Shown: positions 9,101-17,781 of the stretch, in pieces | Layout of the letters: each line of letters starts with the position of its first letter | How positions within the stretch are numbered: position 1 is the stretch's first letter | Assembly: GCA_050184295.1 (NCBI GenBank) | Contig: JBFXAM010000001.1 | Location: forward strand, 149,024-213,023 | Reading direction: 5' to 3' | From: JBFXAM01 sp050184295 | GTDB lineage: Bacteria; Planctomycetota; Phycisphaerae; UBA1845; Fen-1342 | Length of the DNA: 64,000 bases | Made by a program: the position numbers and the translations under genes | Notes under the pieces: generated by a model | Database searches by the model: none | Told to the model about the DNA's origin: nothing | What the model saw: only the letters and a program-made list of their open reading frames with translations

Positions 9101-9299
9101 GACCGTCGAGCATCTCGCCGCAACCGGTCAGCGTTTCGACCAGAGTGACGGGAATCCCGGCCTCGGTCAGCACTTTGGCGGTGCCGCCGGTGGAAATGAT
9201 CTCCACGCCGAACTCGTCGTGCAGCGCGCGGGCGAATTCGACCACGCCGGTCTTGTCGAAAACGCTGATCAGTGCGCGGCGGATTGCGGGCGCGGGCAT
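6177..9299 (-). CDS. purH: bifunctional AICAR transformylase / IMP cyclohydrolase with a 400-residue in-frame transposase-repeat insertion
   Basis: Last two steps of de novo IMP synthesis. The open frame is 1040 residues against about 520 in ordinary PurH. Residues 1-140 are the cyclohydrolase domain (STGGTAK at 37-43, GRVKTLHP at 67-74). The transformylase domain begins normally and reaches AMSYNNYLDADAALGLCAELAQL (255-277), where known PurH proteins run almost directly into the catalytic Lys-His motif. Here that motif, FVKHTNACGVG, comes at 683-693. Residues ~279-678 are foreign: repeats, a REP-associated transposase domain (389-540), then more repeats. The remainder continues normally to the family C-terminus (TRHFRH). 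AAGGA lies upstream of the ATG. No stop interrupts the frame, so either a giant PurH is made or the protein is processed. A second, low-complexity Ala/Thr-rich insert lies near residues 815-850. Confidence 0.93.
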   Translation of the reverse strand: MPAPAIRRALISVFDKTGVVEFARALHDEFGVEIISTGGTAKVLTEAGIPVTLVETLTGCGEMLDGRVKTLHPAIHAAILADRDNAEHIRQLAAAGIQPIDMVVVNLYPFEKTVADPNCTFEQAIEMIDIGGVALLRAAAKNHKHVVVLSDIEMYWVNPVVWTADVFRHEQASRAYRLTTAYDAAIATFLCGKRDGFDYAHCVRLIAPRVLRYGENAHSRAAAYEPATCYEGDDVAPPKHAGRNLLQSPPISGGAMSYNNYLDADAALGLCAELAQLTRHQLSPSDSPTVQPAVSPAVDPPVDPAVEPAVDSTGKPTVTHRLRAGAPPLGHRFSTGESPLGHQLSPGAPPLGHRLSAGESPLGHRFSTGESPLGHRLSAGDSISDEQVHVRNLPHIQRPDATYLLTFRLRQGQLSPPERDLVAESILFAAGAQYAIHGAVVMPDHVHMLLTPLEHAPRAWVALGTIVKGIKGSTARKINQGRGASGSLWMDEYWDTIIRDDRHLRAALNYLHENAERAGIEAGRPYPWCVVDPETAWNQDQRSAAISSDPTLTVGVTKRGAVVEARMWHTRINDHRLRVGAPLHVQDQTTGVGAPLHVQDQTTGVGAPLHAQDQTTGVGAPLQVEDQTTGVGAPLQVEDQTTGVGAPLRAQDQTTGVGAPLQVQHQSLRAGAPPNASTAVCCFVKHTNACGVGVAATAPTADAQKPATRDVVHAARVEAYRRAYLGDPNAAMGGILAVSFVVDAEFAAVVMETYGRFGKPLKEAGAPHAPGGFFVEVWIAPSFTDDAVAIIRGAYDPATATPGMIGGVPAHDSLAYARTPLVATAPGTASAAGTPATAAGAIAVLEPTIADPPRKKWGESVRLLAVGDMTAPPDARELQYRSIAGGMLVQSPDVLGVNEDDWKVVTERAPTDAELADLRLAWLICKHTKSNAITLVKDGMLIGNGAGQMSRVMSCRVAAWLARENGHLAERSPDASHAREQLVAASDAFFPFPDGPRMLIDAGTTAIIQPGGGKRDPETIDLCNQRGVAMIVTQTRHFRH
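7319..7579. repeat. seven 39-bp tandem repeats
   Basis: Units starting at 7319, 7358, 7397, 7436, 7475, 7514 and 7553, each opening GTGGGGCACCGACTC. The first six share a variable second half around TGTCTGATCTTGAA; the last ends in the palindrome CACCGACTCTCAGTCGGTG. The period equals 13 codons, giving the peptide repeat TTGVGAPLHVQDQ in PurH. All frames across the array are open on both strands, a consequence of the unit composition. Confidence 0.95.
7680..8135 (-). pseudogene. REP-associated tyrosine transposase domain (no start or stop of its own)
   Basis: Residues ~389-540 of the purH frame match the RAYT/Y1 transposase family: NLPHIQRPDATYLLTFRL at the beginning, the HUH motif MPDHVHMLL (His445, His447), the central WMDEYWDTIIRD block, and the C-terminal helix with Tyr510 in ALNYLHENAERAGI, the candidate nucleophile. 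Both catalytic elements are present, so the domain is not obviously dead. It has no independent initiation codon: the codon where a RAYT start would be expected (8151-8153) reads ATT, and the next in-frame ATG is inside the HUH motif. There is no stop after the domain; translation continues into the repeat block. It can therefore only be made as part of the PurH polypeptide, or not at all. Confidence 0.8.
8156..8350. repeat. six 33-bp imperfect tandem repeats, REP-like
   Basis: Units of the form ATTCACCGGCTGAGAGCCGG followed by TGCCCCAGAGGTG, six copies with point differences. Each carries an inverted repeat (ACCGGCT-GAG-AGCCGGT in the cleanest copies), the typical look of a REP hairpin. The period equals 11 codons and is translated in PurH as variations on LGHRLSAGESP. 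It lies on the side of the transposase domain encoding its N-terminus. Confidence 0.95.
8368..8439. repeat. six 12-bp tandem repeats
   Basis: Degenerate units of TCCACAGCAGGA (plus strand) in six successive copies. The period equals four codons, giving the peptide run SPAVDPPVDPAVEPAV in PurH. It borders the 33-bp array and marks the edge of the insertion nearest the purH start. Confidence 0.9.
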
Positions 9300-9464
9300 G
9301 CGGCGATCCTTGCAGCGGTCACGCGCCGGCGCGCGGGGGTCGCGGGCGCGTGTCGCCCCGGTGCCGGGCGCCGGCTATCCCAGTCTAGCAGCGTCGGGCA
9401 GCGCTCGTCGCGCTGGCACGGTGAGTGATTCGCGCGCGGCGCCCCGACTTGGCGAGCGGTGCGT

Positions 9465-10742
9465 TCAGGGCTTTGCGCCGCTGAACTCCCTGCTGACTTT
9501 CGACTTTCCGCCGACGGGAGGACCGAGCGGCGCGGTGCTGCCACCCGTGGGCGCGGCGGGCGCGGGCTGGGTCGTGGGGGCGGCGCCTCCGGCGGCACTG
9601 GATTCCGATGTGCGCAGGGCCTTGCGAATGTCCTCGATCTTGACCGGCGGTGCGTCCTTCGGCCGGGCGGAGAACATGCGGCCGTTGGGCGCAACCAGCA
9701 GAATCGTCGCGTCGGCGGTCCAGGTGATGGGGATCGTGAACGCTGACGCGTCGATTGCGGCGCCTTCCTTGCCGTCGGCGATGGCGACCGGAACGACAAA
9801 ACCGTCGCGCGTCGCGATGAACGCCGTGGTCTTGTCGACTGTGAGCAGCGCGCGGCCGCGGGCAAGCTTCCAGCGGATGCGCTCCTCGTCTTTGCCCAGC
9901 GCGGTTTCGATCGCGGCGACGCCGTCGTCGGGGCAGTACTGGTACGCGACTTCCTTTGTGGGCGCCGGCGGCTCGCGGAGCGGTCCGGAGAGCAGGGCGC
10001 GCCACTTCGTCGACCCATCGATCGCGTCGTAGAGATACAACGCGTGGTCGCGGCTGGCGACGTACACGCCGTTGTCGTCTGCGACGAGATCGGCGGTGTT
10101 GGCGGCGTTGGTGGTGGTTTGCCAATGCGCGAGTTTGTTGGCCGTGGTGCAGGCGTAGACGCCGCCGTCCTCGGACGCCACGTAGAGATACGCGCCCCAG
10201 ACGACGGGCGTCGAAACGATCGGGCCTCCGACCGCGACTTTCCAGATTTCGCTCATGTCGCGGATGGCGAAGGCGTAAAAGCGCTCGTTGATCCCGCCGA
10301 GGAAGAGGCGCGCGCCGTCGGTTGCGGGTCCGGAGCCGGCGGGGAAGCGCAGGTCGCCTTCGGCGAGCGGCTCGCCGGTGAGCCGGTCGTAGGCGCGGAG
10401 GGAGGCGGTGGTGATGAAGATCACCTCCTCGCCGGCGTGGCAGGGCTTTCGCAGGCGGTACCCGCCGGTTGTGACTTGGCGCAGCCAGCGGATGACGCCG
10501 GTGTTGGCGTGGACGGCAAAGACGTACCCGTCGTCGGTGCAGACGTAGAGGTTCTCATCGACGCGATAGGCATCCACGACGGTCTGCCCCGGGTCGAGGG
10601 GAACCTGCCCCTGCCAGTGCTTTACGAGGCCCGCGCCGCGGAGCGCATCGGCGGCGACGAAGTCGGAGTCGGCGGCGGCCGCGGGCGCCAGGCCGAGCGC
10701 GAGGGCCGCCGTCAGGAGTGTCTGCCGCCGCTTGGGTTGCAT
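9465..10742 (-). CDS. secreted PQQ-like beta-propeller repeat protein
   Basis: 425 residues with a signal peptide (RRQTLLTAALALGLAPAAAA). The body is built of PQQ/WD-like blades: NLYVCTDDGYVFAVHANTGVIRWL, YLYVASEDGGVYACTTAN, GVYVASRDHALYLYDAIDGSTKW. The C-terminal 60 residues are Pro/Ala/Gly-rich and likely disordered. Proteins of this type act as scaffolds outside the cytoplasm, as in BamB, or as quinoprotein-like sensors; no PQQ-binding catalytic residues were recognised, so enzyme activity is not claimed. The start has GAGGAA upstream. It is divergent from the OmpA-like lipoprotein gene, with which it may share a cell-envelope role. Confidence 0.85.
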   Translation of the reverse strand: MQPKRRQTLLTAALALGLAPAAAADSDFVAADALRGAGLVKHWQGQVPLDPGQTVVDAYRVDENLYVCTDDGYVFAVHANTGVIRWLRQVTTGGYRLRKPCHAGEEVIFITTASLRAYDRLTGEPLAEGDLRFPAGSGPATDGARLFLGGINERFYAFAIRDMSEIWKVAVGGPIVSTPVVWGAYLYVASEDGGVYACTTANKLAHWQTTTNAANTADLVADDNGVYVASRDHALYLYDAIDGSTKWRALLSGPLREPPAPTKEVAYQYCPDDGVAAIETALGKDEERIRWKLARGRALLTVDKTTAFIATRDGFVVPVAIADGKEGAAIDASAFTIPITWTADATILLVAPNGRMFSARPKDAPPVKIEDIRKALRTSESSAAGGAAPTTQPAPAAPTGGSTAPLGPPVGGKSKVSREFSGAKP

Positions 10743-10857
10743 CGTGGTTCCTCGTCGGTCGGTGGTCGGGCCGGTCGTTGGGGGCGGCGCGGTCGGCGCG
10801 CTGCCCTGGCGGGCTGGAAGCTACGGGCGCGCGGGAAATTCGTCAACGGCGCGCGGC

Positions 10858-10886
10858 TTGCAAGTCGGGCGGGAGTGGCGTATTTT
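10858..10886 (+). promoter_or_regulatory. candidate sigma-70 promoter of the OmpA-like gene
   Basis: TTGCAA at 10858-10863, a 17-base spacer, and TATTTT at 10881-10886. Four of six positions match consensus in each box, and the AT-rich -10 stands out in GC-rich surroundings. It would give a leader of about 105 bases before the ATG at 10998. Confidence 0.45.
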
Positions 10887-10997
10887 CGAACTGCGGATTC
10901 CGCTTCTTGGCGCCAGCGATCCGCACGTTCGCACACACCCTCCCGCCGGGAGTTGGCAAGGATGCCGGCACGGAACGCACCAGCAAAGGAGACCCCG

Positions 10998-11861
10998 ATG
11001 AGCGCGCTTCGGCTTCGGACGACGACAGGCTTGTTGATCGGGCTCGCAGCGCTGACGCTGTCGAGCGGCTGCGCGGATGCAGAGAAAGTCCAGATTTCGC
11101 GCTTGCAGGACGAAAACGCGCGGCTGCTGCGCGAGAACAACGATCTGAAGATCCGCATTCAGCAGGCGCTCGCGGACCTGGAGCGCTGCCGGGCGGACCT
11201 CGCGCGGTTGCAAGGCGAGCTGGCGGCGGCGCGGGCGCAGCTGGCGGCGACGCCGATTCAGCCGGCATCCACTCTGCCGCCGGGATGGGAGCGCGGCCCG
11301 AGCGGCGAAATCTACCGCGACCTGGCGGATGACATCCTGTTTGATTCGGGGAAGGCCGACCTGAAGGCTTCGGGGCGGCGCGTGATCGAGGAGGTCGTGC
11401 AGCAGATTCGCTCGACGCCGGAGTTGCAGGACAAGGGCATCTGGGTGCTCGGACACACGGATCGTCAGCCGATCACGCGCTCGAAGTGGGCGGACAACCT
11501 GGAGCTGAGCCTGCATCGCGGCGCAGCCGTCACGCGCGAGCTTTACAACATGGGCATGGACCCGCGCTGGGTTGTCGCCGGCGGCCAGGGCGAGCATAAC
11601 CCGAAAATCACTACCGATTCCCTGAACGTGCCGCAGAATCGCCGCGTGCAAATCCTCGCGATTCCGAAGCCCCCCGGCGGGATCAGCACCAGCGGCGGCG
11701 GCGAGATTTCAAGCCGCTCGTTCGGCGGTGCGGGCGTCACGCCGGTTTCGGATACGGTTGCAGCGCCGACGGGCATTCCCGCGGGCTCGGCCGCGCCGCC
11801 TGGCGCGAGCGGCGAGGGACAGACGGTGCCGCCGATCGAGGCGTCGGACGAGCAGGGTTAA
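10998..11861 (+). CDS. OmpA-family lipoprotein with coiled coil
   Basis: 287 residues. The signal peptide ends in the lipobox LSSGC (Cys25), so the protein should be lipid-anchored. Residues ~30-90 are a heptad-rich coiled coil (repeated RLQDENARLLRENNDLKI-like pattern). Residues ~105-225 are an OmpA C-terminal peptidoglycan-binding domain: DDILFDSGKADLKASG, GIWVLGHTDRQPI, and NLELSLHRGAAVTRELYNMG preceding NRRVQI. A Gly/Ser/Pro-rich tail follows. The role is probably to tether the outer membrane to the cell wall, as Pal does, though the coiled coil differs from classical Pal. AGGAG at 10987-10991 sets the start. Confidence 0.9.
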   Translation: MSALRLRTTTGLLIGLAALTLSSGCADAEKVQISRLQDENARLLRENNDLKIRIQQALADLERCRADLARLQGELAAARAQLAATPIQPASTLPPGWERGPSGEIYRDLADDILFDSGKADLKASGRRVIEEVVQQIRSTPELQDKGIWVLGHTDRQPITRSKWADNLELSLHRGAAVTRELYNMGMDPRWVVAGGQGEHNPKITTDSLNVPQNRRVQILAIPKPPGGISTSGGGEISSRSFGGAGVTPVSDTVAAPTGIPAGSAAPPGASGEGQTVPPIEASDEQG

Positions 11862-12102
11862 CCTCCGCTCGGGGCACTCGTACTGAGTCAAGCGTCGCCG
11901 CCCAAGCAATGCCGACGCAGCCGCGAGCCCGGTCCGCGCGCGACCACGGCGCCCCAGCGGGCGTGGCCGCGGTCGTCCGCGTGCCGGGCTCGCGGCGTTG
12001 CGCTGTTCGACGATGACGAAAATACGGCGCTGCGCGGCCGTGCATTGCCGCCGCGTTCCGGCGCCGGCAACGCACTTTCGCCGTCGGAGATGGGAGACGG
12101 AC

Positions 12103-13488
12103 ATGGCGTCGAGGACGATTCGGTTCGCGCGTCCCGCGTGCCGCGCGGCGGCGTCGACGGGTCGCGCACTTTGCCTGGCGATCCTGATCGCGTTCCCAGC
12201 GTTCGGCCAAGGGGCCGACGAGTCACCCGGAGCGGGCGGACCGCGCCTCGAACTCGGCGTGGACGTGCTGATTCGACGCGCATTCGCGCCGCTCGCGGGA
12301 AAGCGGGTCGGGCTCATCACCAACCCGAGCGGCGTGACGCGCGACCTGCGCCCGACGATCGACGTGCTGCACGACGCCGGAAACGTAAAGCTCGTGGCGC
12401 TCTTCGGCCCCGAGCACGGCGTCCGCGGCGAAGCTCATGCGGGCGACAAAGTCGCCGATTCGAAAGACGACGTCACCGGCCTGCCGGTGCGCTCGCTCTA
12501 TGGCGCGACGCGCAAGCCAACGCCGGAAATGCTCAGCGACATCGACGTGCTCGTGTTCGATTTGCAGGACATCGGCTCGCGCTCGTACACGTTCATCAGT
12601 ACGATGGCGGTCGCGATGGAGGCGGCTGCGGAGCAGGATGTCGCGTTTGTCGTGCTGGACCGGCCGAACCCGCTCGGCGGCGAGCGCGTCGAAGGCCGCG
12701 TGCTCGATCCAAGATTCGCCTCGTTTGTCGGGCAGCTCCCGATCCCCTACGTCCACGGCATGACGGTCGGCGAGCTCGCGCGCATGATCAATGACGAAGG
12801 ATGGCTCGGTGGATTACAAGACACCGCGCGCCGCGCGCGAGAGACTGCGACCGCGCCGGAATCGGCGGCGTCGCCGTCAGCGCGGCCTTTCGCCGGCGGG
12901 CTGCGCTGTGAGCTGACGATCGTGCCGATGGTCGGCTGGAAACGCAGCATGATCTGGCAGGATACCGGCCTGACGTGGACGCCGACGTCGCCGCACATCC
13001 CGCGCGCCGACTCGGCGCTCTATTACGCGGCGACCGGCGTGCTCGGCGAACTCGGCGTCGTGAGCGTGGGCGTCGGGTACACCCTTCCCTTTGAGCTCAT
13101 CGGCCGCCCCGCGCTCGACCCCGTTGCATTCGCCGGCGAGCTGAATCGTCGCAAGCTGCCCGGCGTGCTCTTTCGACCCGTCCACTACCGTCCGTTCTAC
13201 GCCGCGTTTCAGGGTGAGACCTGCGGCGGCGTGCAGGTCGTGCTGACCGACCCCCGCCGCGCGGAGTTGACGGCGATCCAGATTCACGCCATGGACGCGC
13301 TGCGGGCGCTGGACCCCGGCAATCCGCTGATTCACGGCAAGCGCGACGAGATGTTCGACAAGGTCTGCGGGGGCGACGGCGTGCGGCGGATGATCAATGA
13401 CGGCCAGCCCATCGACGAGCTGCTGGCATATTGGCGCGCGGGGGTCGAGGGTTTCAAACAGCGCCGCGCCAAGTACCTGATGTACTGA
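12103..13488 (+). CDS. exo-beta-N-acetylmuramidase, NamZ/DUF1343 family
   Basis: 461 residues with a signal peptide (ALCLAILIAFPAFGQG). The mature protein matches the DUF1343/NamZ family, whose characterised member removes terminal MurNAc from peptidoglycan fragments. Motifs are VGLITNPSGVTRDLRPTID, LFGPEHGVRGEAHAGD, DIDVLVFDLQDIGSRSYTFIS, VLDRPNPLGG, PYVHGMTVGELA and, near the C-terminus, FRPVHYRPFYAAFQGE. GGGAG six bases before the ATG fixes the start. A short Ala/Ser-rich insert (residues ~245-265) is specific to this copy. A function in cell-wall recycling or lysis of dead cells is inferred from family; nothing adjacent supports a dedicated recycling operon. Confidence 0.9.
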   Translation: MASRTIRFARPACRAAASTGRALCLAILIAFPAFGQGADESPGAGGPRLELGVDVLIRRAFAPLAGKRVGLITNPSGVTRDLRPTIDVLHDAGNVKLVALFGPEHGVRGEAHAGDKVADSKDDVTGLPVRSLYGATRKPTPEMLSDIDVLVFDLQDIGSRSYTFISTMAVAMEAAAEQDVAFVVLDRPNPLGGERVEGRVLDPRFASFVGQLPIPYVHGMTVGELARMINDEGWLGGLQDTARRARETATAPESAASPSARPFAGGLRCELTIVPMVGWKRSMIWQDTGLTWTPTSPHIPRADSALYYAATGVLGELGVVSVGVGYTLPFELIGRPALDPVAFAGELNRRKLPGVLFRPVHYRPFYAAFQGETCGGVQVVLTDPRRAELTAIQIHAMDALRALDPGNPLIHGKRDEMFDKVCGGDGVRRMINDGQPIDELLAYWRAGVEGFKQRRAKYLMY

Positions 13489-13758
13489 CCGGTCGCAGGC
13501 CGCCGCCGGCCGCGTGGCGCGCCGCCGAGTTAAAGCGACGCCCCGCTCGCGCGCCCGCCGGGCGACGTGTGCGGCCCGCGCCCGTGCACATCCGAGCGCA
13601 TCCCACCGCTGCCGCGGTTTATCTGGCAAAGCCTTGTCACGCGAGAGCAACAGCCGCGCGCCCCGCTCGACCGTCGTCGTTGTCGTACGGGCGCAGCGGC
13701 GGGTGCGGGCTCCAACCGGGCGAGTCCGACCGACGCGTCCGAGAACAAGGAGCTTTCC

Positions 13759-14946
13759 ATGCTGCGTCGACTCTCCTGCGTCACGATGTTGGCTGGATCA
13801 GTCGTCTGTACGTCGGCCGCGTTTGCCGCGGACGCGCGGCTGCGCGTGAGTGCACCGAGCAATACGGTTCCCCGCCACGTCGAAGTGAGCTTCACCAGCG
13901 CGGACGGGACTCCCGTCCTGGTCCCCGTTCCGATTCCTCCGGCGCTGACTCGCACCCCGACCTGGAAGCGCGATTTGATCGTCGAGGCCCTCAGCGCGGC
14001 GGGTCAGCCCGCCAGCGCCGGTCCCGGGGACGACGAACTCACGATCCACAACGTCGCCGCGGGGTCGGAGGTGCAATTGCGCGACGTCGGCACCGGCGAG
14101 GTGCGTGACTCGATCGCGGCGCCGGGCGTGCTGAACGGCGGCGTGGCGTTTCCCGGCTTCTTCGATCCCTTCGATTACCGGAACGCGCCGGCGGTCTTTA
14201 CGGCCGGCATCGTCACGGATGTCGGGGAGCTCAGCGTTCAGATCTCCGCGCAGGAGCTTTCGTTTCAAACGGAGGGCCCGATCATCTGCCAGGCGCTGTT
14301 TCAGCGGCTGGCGCCGCGGGCACCGCAGTACGGCGCGGAGGTGCTCTTCGCGGGCGACCGGCTCGAAGTTTATTTCGATCCCGCATACACCGTTCAGAGC
14401 GGCGGGATCGTGTTCGGGACTTCCTCGCGAGGCGAGGGCAACGCCGGCTTTCTTACACTGCCGCACATCGTCGACGCCTGCTGGGACATGATGATCGGGG
14501 ACGCGAACGGCGACGGCGCGCTCGACAATTTCGACATCGACCCATTCGTCGAGGCGCTGGTCGCGCCCGAAGTCTGGCAGCAGCAGTATCCGCACCTGCA
14601 AATGTCGTGCGTTGCGGACGTGAACCTGGACGGCGCGATCGACAATTTCGACATCGACGCGTTTGTCTCACTGCTCGTCGCCCCGCGCGTCGTCGTGCGC
14701 ACGACGGCCGCCGCCGGAGAGGTGTTCTGCCGCTACGAGGTCGAGTCGAGCACCAACTCCGCCAGCGTCAAGCGCGGCGACTACCTGTGCATCAACTGCC
14801 CGACGGACGGCAGCGACTGCCCGGACCAACGGAAGTTCCGGCTGCTCGATGCCAATGGAAACGCCGTCGCCGACGGCACCTGGCGCCGCGTGAGCGACGA
14901 TTGCACCGCATGCGAGCGTGACAACCGCCGCGGTTACGGATTCTGA
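13759..14946 (+). CDS. secreted protein with paired dockerin-like Ca-binding repeats
   Basis: 395 residues. A signal peptide (MLAGSVVCTSAAFA) is followed by a domain of unknown function (~25-240). Then come two dockerin-like calcium loops: [21 protein letters not shown] and VADVNLDGAIDNFDIDAFVSLL. The spacing (about 40 residues) and the phrase NFDIDPF are characteristic of planctomycete secreted proteins. A Cys-rich tail of about 80 residues (CINC, CTAC) closes the protein. AAGGAG eight bases upstream sets the start. The partner bound by the repeats, if any, is unknown; no cohesin was seen here. The same repeats end the next gene. Confidence 0.8.
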   Translation: MLRRLSCVTMLAGSVVCTSAAFAADARLRVSAPSNTVPRHVEVSFTSADGTPVLVPVPIPPALTRTPTWKRDLIVEALSAAGQPASAGPGDDELTIHNVAAGSEVQLRDVGTGEVRDSIAAPGVLNGGVAFPGFFDPFDYRNAPAVFTAGIVTDVGELSVQISAQELSFQTEGPIICQALFQRLAPRAPQYGAEVLFAGDRLEVYFDPAYTVQSGGIVFGTSSRGEGNAGFLTLPHIVDACWDMMIGDANGDGALDNFDIDPFVEALVAPEVWQQQYPHLQMSCVADVNLDGAIDNFDIDAFVSLLVAPRVVVRTTAAAGEVFCRYEVESSTNSASVKRGDYLCINCPTDGSDCPDQRKFRLLDANGNAVADGTWRRVSDDCTACERDNRRGYGF

Positions 14947-15263
14947 GCCGCTCGGTCGGGGCCCGCGATTCTCGACAGGCGAGCGCGGGCCCCGGCTCCG
15001 TGCGTGATGCCGGCGCGTTTTGCTCGCCGGCGGCCGGCAAAGCGCGCGCCGTCGGTCAAACCCCTCTCCGATAATCCTTCAAGCGGCTCAGTTTTCCATG
15101 GACTTATGCGCGGCGGGCGGGTAGGCTTCCGTGATGCGCTGACCGGTTGCCGGGGCCGTACGCATTCGCCGGGGCCGGAACATCGACGCAACAATCCAAC
15201 CGCGCGACCGGCGCGTCGCGCTGTGCGCTTGTTTCGTTCACCGACCTGGAGGAAACGAGTTCC
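14947..15263 (+). other. intergenic stretch, no gene seen
   Basis: 317 bases between two genes in the same direction that both encode dockerin-like secreted proteins. No convincing reading frame, promoter box or terminator was found. The next gene's ribosome binding site GGAGG lies at its end (15248-15252). Confidence 0.4.
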
Positions 15264-17507
15264 ATGTTCGTCCGCACCCGCTCCGCGTTGCTGACCACGT
15301 TCGGCGGCATGTGCATGGTGGCTTGGGTCATTGCCCACGATGACGACGCCAAGATCTTCGATCGCCAGCCGCCGTATTCGGGACCGGGCTGGCGCGCCGG
15401 CGACGACGGGGGTGTCGCCGGGACGTTCGCATCAAGCAACATTGCGTTGCAGTCGTGGCTCTCGCTGCCGGAGCTGGCGCCGGGGTTGGACAACGGCAAC
15501 TCGTGCTGGGGCTACGTTTCGCCGAGCGGTCGCGAGTACGCGATCATGGGGCATTCGCACGGGACGACGTTTGTCGAGATCACCAATCCCGCAAGTCCTG
15601 TGAACATCGGCACGATCGGCGGGCCGCAGAGCCTGTGGCGCGACATGAAGACGTATCAGAATTATTGCTACGCGATCAGCGAAGGCGGCGGCGGCATCCA
15701 GGTCATGAATCTCGCCAACATCGACGCCGGCCAGGTCACGCTGGTCGGCGCGGTGGCGAGCGGCACGACGCACACGCTCGCGGTCGACGAGACCAGCGGC
15801 TTTTTGTATCGCTGCGGCGGCGGAAGCAACGGGCTGCGAATTTACTCGCTGACAAACCCCGCGACTCCGAGCCTCGTGGGTTCCTGGGCGACACGCTATG
15901 TCCATGAAGCCCAGATCGTCACGTATACCAGCGGACCCTATGCGGGGCGGCAGATCGCGTTCGCGTGCAGCGGATACAACGGCGGGCGCGTGGAGACGGG
16001 ACTCGACGTGCTCGACGTGACGGACAAGGGCAACATCGTCGAGCTATCGCGGGCGTTCTGGCCGCTGGCGGGTTATTCGCACCAGATCTGGCTCGACGAG
16101 AACCGCGAGTACGCGTATCTGAACGACGAGCTCGACGAGGGCGCGACGGTGAGCACCACGCGAACGATCATCATCGACGTCCGCGATCTCAACAACGTGC
16201 AGGTCGTCGGAACGTATACAAACGGCAACACCGCGGTCGGACACAACCTCTACGTGCGCGGAAACCTGATCTTCGAGTCGAATTATCGCAGCGGCCTGCG
16301 CGTCTATGACAAGACCAATCCGGTCGCGCCCGTCGAGGTGGCCTGGTTCGACACATACCCGGGCAGCGATTCGCCGAACTTCAACGGCCTGTGGAACAAC
16401 TGGCCGTTCTTTCCGAGCGGCACCATCATCGGCAGCGACATCGAGCGCGGGTTGTTCGTCTGGCGGCTGGCGCTGCCGCTCTTGTCGTACACGTATCCGA
16501 ACGGTCGCCCGGCGGTCGTCGCGCCGACCGGAGCGACGCTGCGCGTGAACATTGCGGGGCTGAACGGCGGCGCGTTGGATCCCGCCTCCGTCCGCGTGTT
16601 TGTCGATGCGGGTGCGGGATTCGTGCAGACGACGCCGGCGGCCGCGGGCGGCGGCGCGTATGACGCGACGATCCCACCGAGCGCGTGCGGGACGACGGTG
16701 CGGTATTACTTCAGCGCGCAGAGCACGTCCGGCGCGACCGTCACTGACCCGTCCGCGGGCGCCGCGACGCCATACACGACGATCTCGGCGACCGGGACAC
16801 TGACGGCTTTTGCCGACGACTTCTCGACGAACCTGGGCTGGAGCGTCGCGAACACGAGCCTGACCGACGGCGCGTGGGAGCGGGCGGTGCCGGTGGCCGA
16901 TGCGGACGCGCCGCAGGTCGATTACAACGGCGGCGGCGCGTGCTATCTGACGGCGAACCGGGTCGGCAATTCGGACGTGGACGGCGGGCCGACGCGGCTC
17001 ACGTCGCCGGTGATCGACCTCACCAGCGGATTCGGCCACACGCTGTCGTACGCGCGCTGGTTCTTCAACGATGACGGCGACGACCGGCTCGTGACCGAGA
17101 TTTCGAACAACAACGGCGCGTCGTGGGTGACGATCGAAAGCATCGCGAGCGATGCAAGCTGGCAACTGCGCACCGTGCGCGTCGCCGATTTCGTCGCGCC
17201 GACCGCAACCATGCGACTGCGCTTCAGCGTGGCAGACAACCCGAACAACTCCGTGACCGAAGCGGGCGTGGACGCGATCGTGTTCACGGCATACGAGTGC
17301 GCCGCGACGTTCACGCCCGGCGATACGAACTGCGATGGAGTCGTGAATAACTTCGACATCGATCCGTTCGTGCTCGCACTCACCGACCCGGCAGGCTACG
17401 CGGCGCAGTTCCCGAGTTGCAGCGTCACGACCGCGGACGTGAACAACGACGGCATGGTGAACAACTTTGACATCGATCCGTTCGTGGGGCTGCTGACGGG
17501 GCCGTAG
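15264..17507 (+). CDS. choice-of-anchor B family protein with dockerin-like C-terminus
   Basis: 747 residues, secreted. The N-terminal ~430 residues are a choice-of-anchor B propeller built of LVIVD-like repeats: [69 protein letters not shown] and [25 protein letters not shown] beta-sandwich segment (~450-690) resembles the jelly-roll domains attached to extracellular enzymes. The last 60 residues are two dockerin-like loops, [18 protein letters not shown] and [23 protein letters not shown] is 11 bases from the ATG. Choice-of-anchor B proteins have no known catalytic role; a cell-surface or matrix role is inferred. Confidence 0.88.
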   Translation: MFVRTRSALLTTFGGMCMVAWVIAHDDDAKIFDRQPPYSGPGWRAGDDGGVAGTFASSNIALQSWLSLPELAPGLDNGNSCWGYVSPSGREYAIMGHSHGTTFVEITNPASPVNIGTIGGPQSLWRDMKTYQNYCYAISEGGGGIQVMNLANIDAGQVTLVGAVASGTTHTLAVDETSGFLYRCGGGSNGLRIYSLTNPATPSLVGSWATRYVHEAQIVTYTSGPYAGRQIAFACSGYNGGRVETGLDVLDVTDKGNIVELSRAFWPLAGYSHQIWLDENREYAYLNDELDEGATVSTTRTIIIDVRDLNNVQVVGTYTNGNTAVGHNLYVRGNLIFESNYRSGLRVYDKTNPVAPVEVAWFDTYPGSDSPNFNGLWNNWPFFPSGTIIGSDIERGLFVWRLALPLLSYTYPNGRPAVVAPTGATLRVNIAGLNGGALDPASVRVFVDAGAGFVQTTPAAAGGGAYDATIPPSACGTTVRYYFSAQSTSGATVTDPSAGAATPYTTISATGTLTAFADDFSTNLGWSVANTSLTDGAWERAVPVADADAPQVDYNGGGACYLTANRVGNSDVDGGPTRLTSPVIDLTSGFGHTLSYARWFFNDDGDDRLVTEISNNNGASWVTIESIASDASWQLRTVRVADFVAPTATMRLRFSVADNPNNSVTEAGVDAIVFTAYECAATFTPGDTNCDGVVNNFDIDPFVLALTDPAGYAAQFPSCSVTTADVNNDGMVNNFDIDPFVGLLTGP

Positions 17508-17585
17508 CGCGGTGTGATTCGAAGGCCGGCATCATTCTGCGGGACCGCGGCGACCGAGGGGCGGTCGCGCTGCCGGGCTCAGCCC

Positions 17586-17713
17586 GCAGCTCCGCGCGAT
17601 CGCGCGGGTTTGCAGTTTCGCGCGGACGCGCGGGATTGCGGTTTCGCGCGCTTGCGCGCATGCAGTCTCGCGCGGAAGTGCGCGTGCGCAGTTTCGCGCG
17701 GACGCACGGGATT
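17586..17713. repeat. five imperfect ~26-bp GC-rich repeats
   Basis: Units begin at 17586, 17612, 17638, 17662 and 17688 (periods 26, 26, 24, 26) with a consensus of GCAGTTTCGCGCGGACGCGC then GGATT. Each carries CGCGCG-centred dyad symmetry. The array lies between two convergent genes, so it could act in transcription termination or be a short palindromic repeat; no T-tract follows any unit. Confidence 0.8.
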
Positions 17714-17781
17714 GCAGGTCGCGAGTTTTGCCCTCGCTGCGCTCGGGGTGACGGCACGCGACGGCTGTGCGAGGTCGCCCT

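Noticed and set aside
6177..9299. purH as a simple pseudogene
   Set aside because: No frameshift or stop, all catalytic motifs on both sides intact, and repeat periods keep frame; these point to a maintained gene, though expression is untested.
10044..10997. Long upstream extension of the OmpA-like gene frame
   Set aside because: It overlaps the PQQ-like gene antisense; the lipoprotein signal with AGGAG gives the true start.
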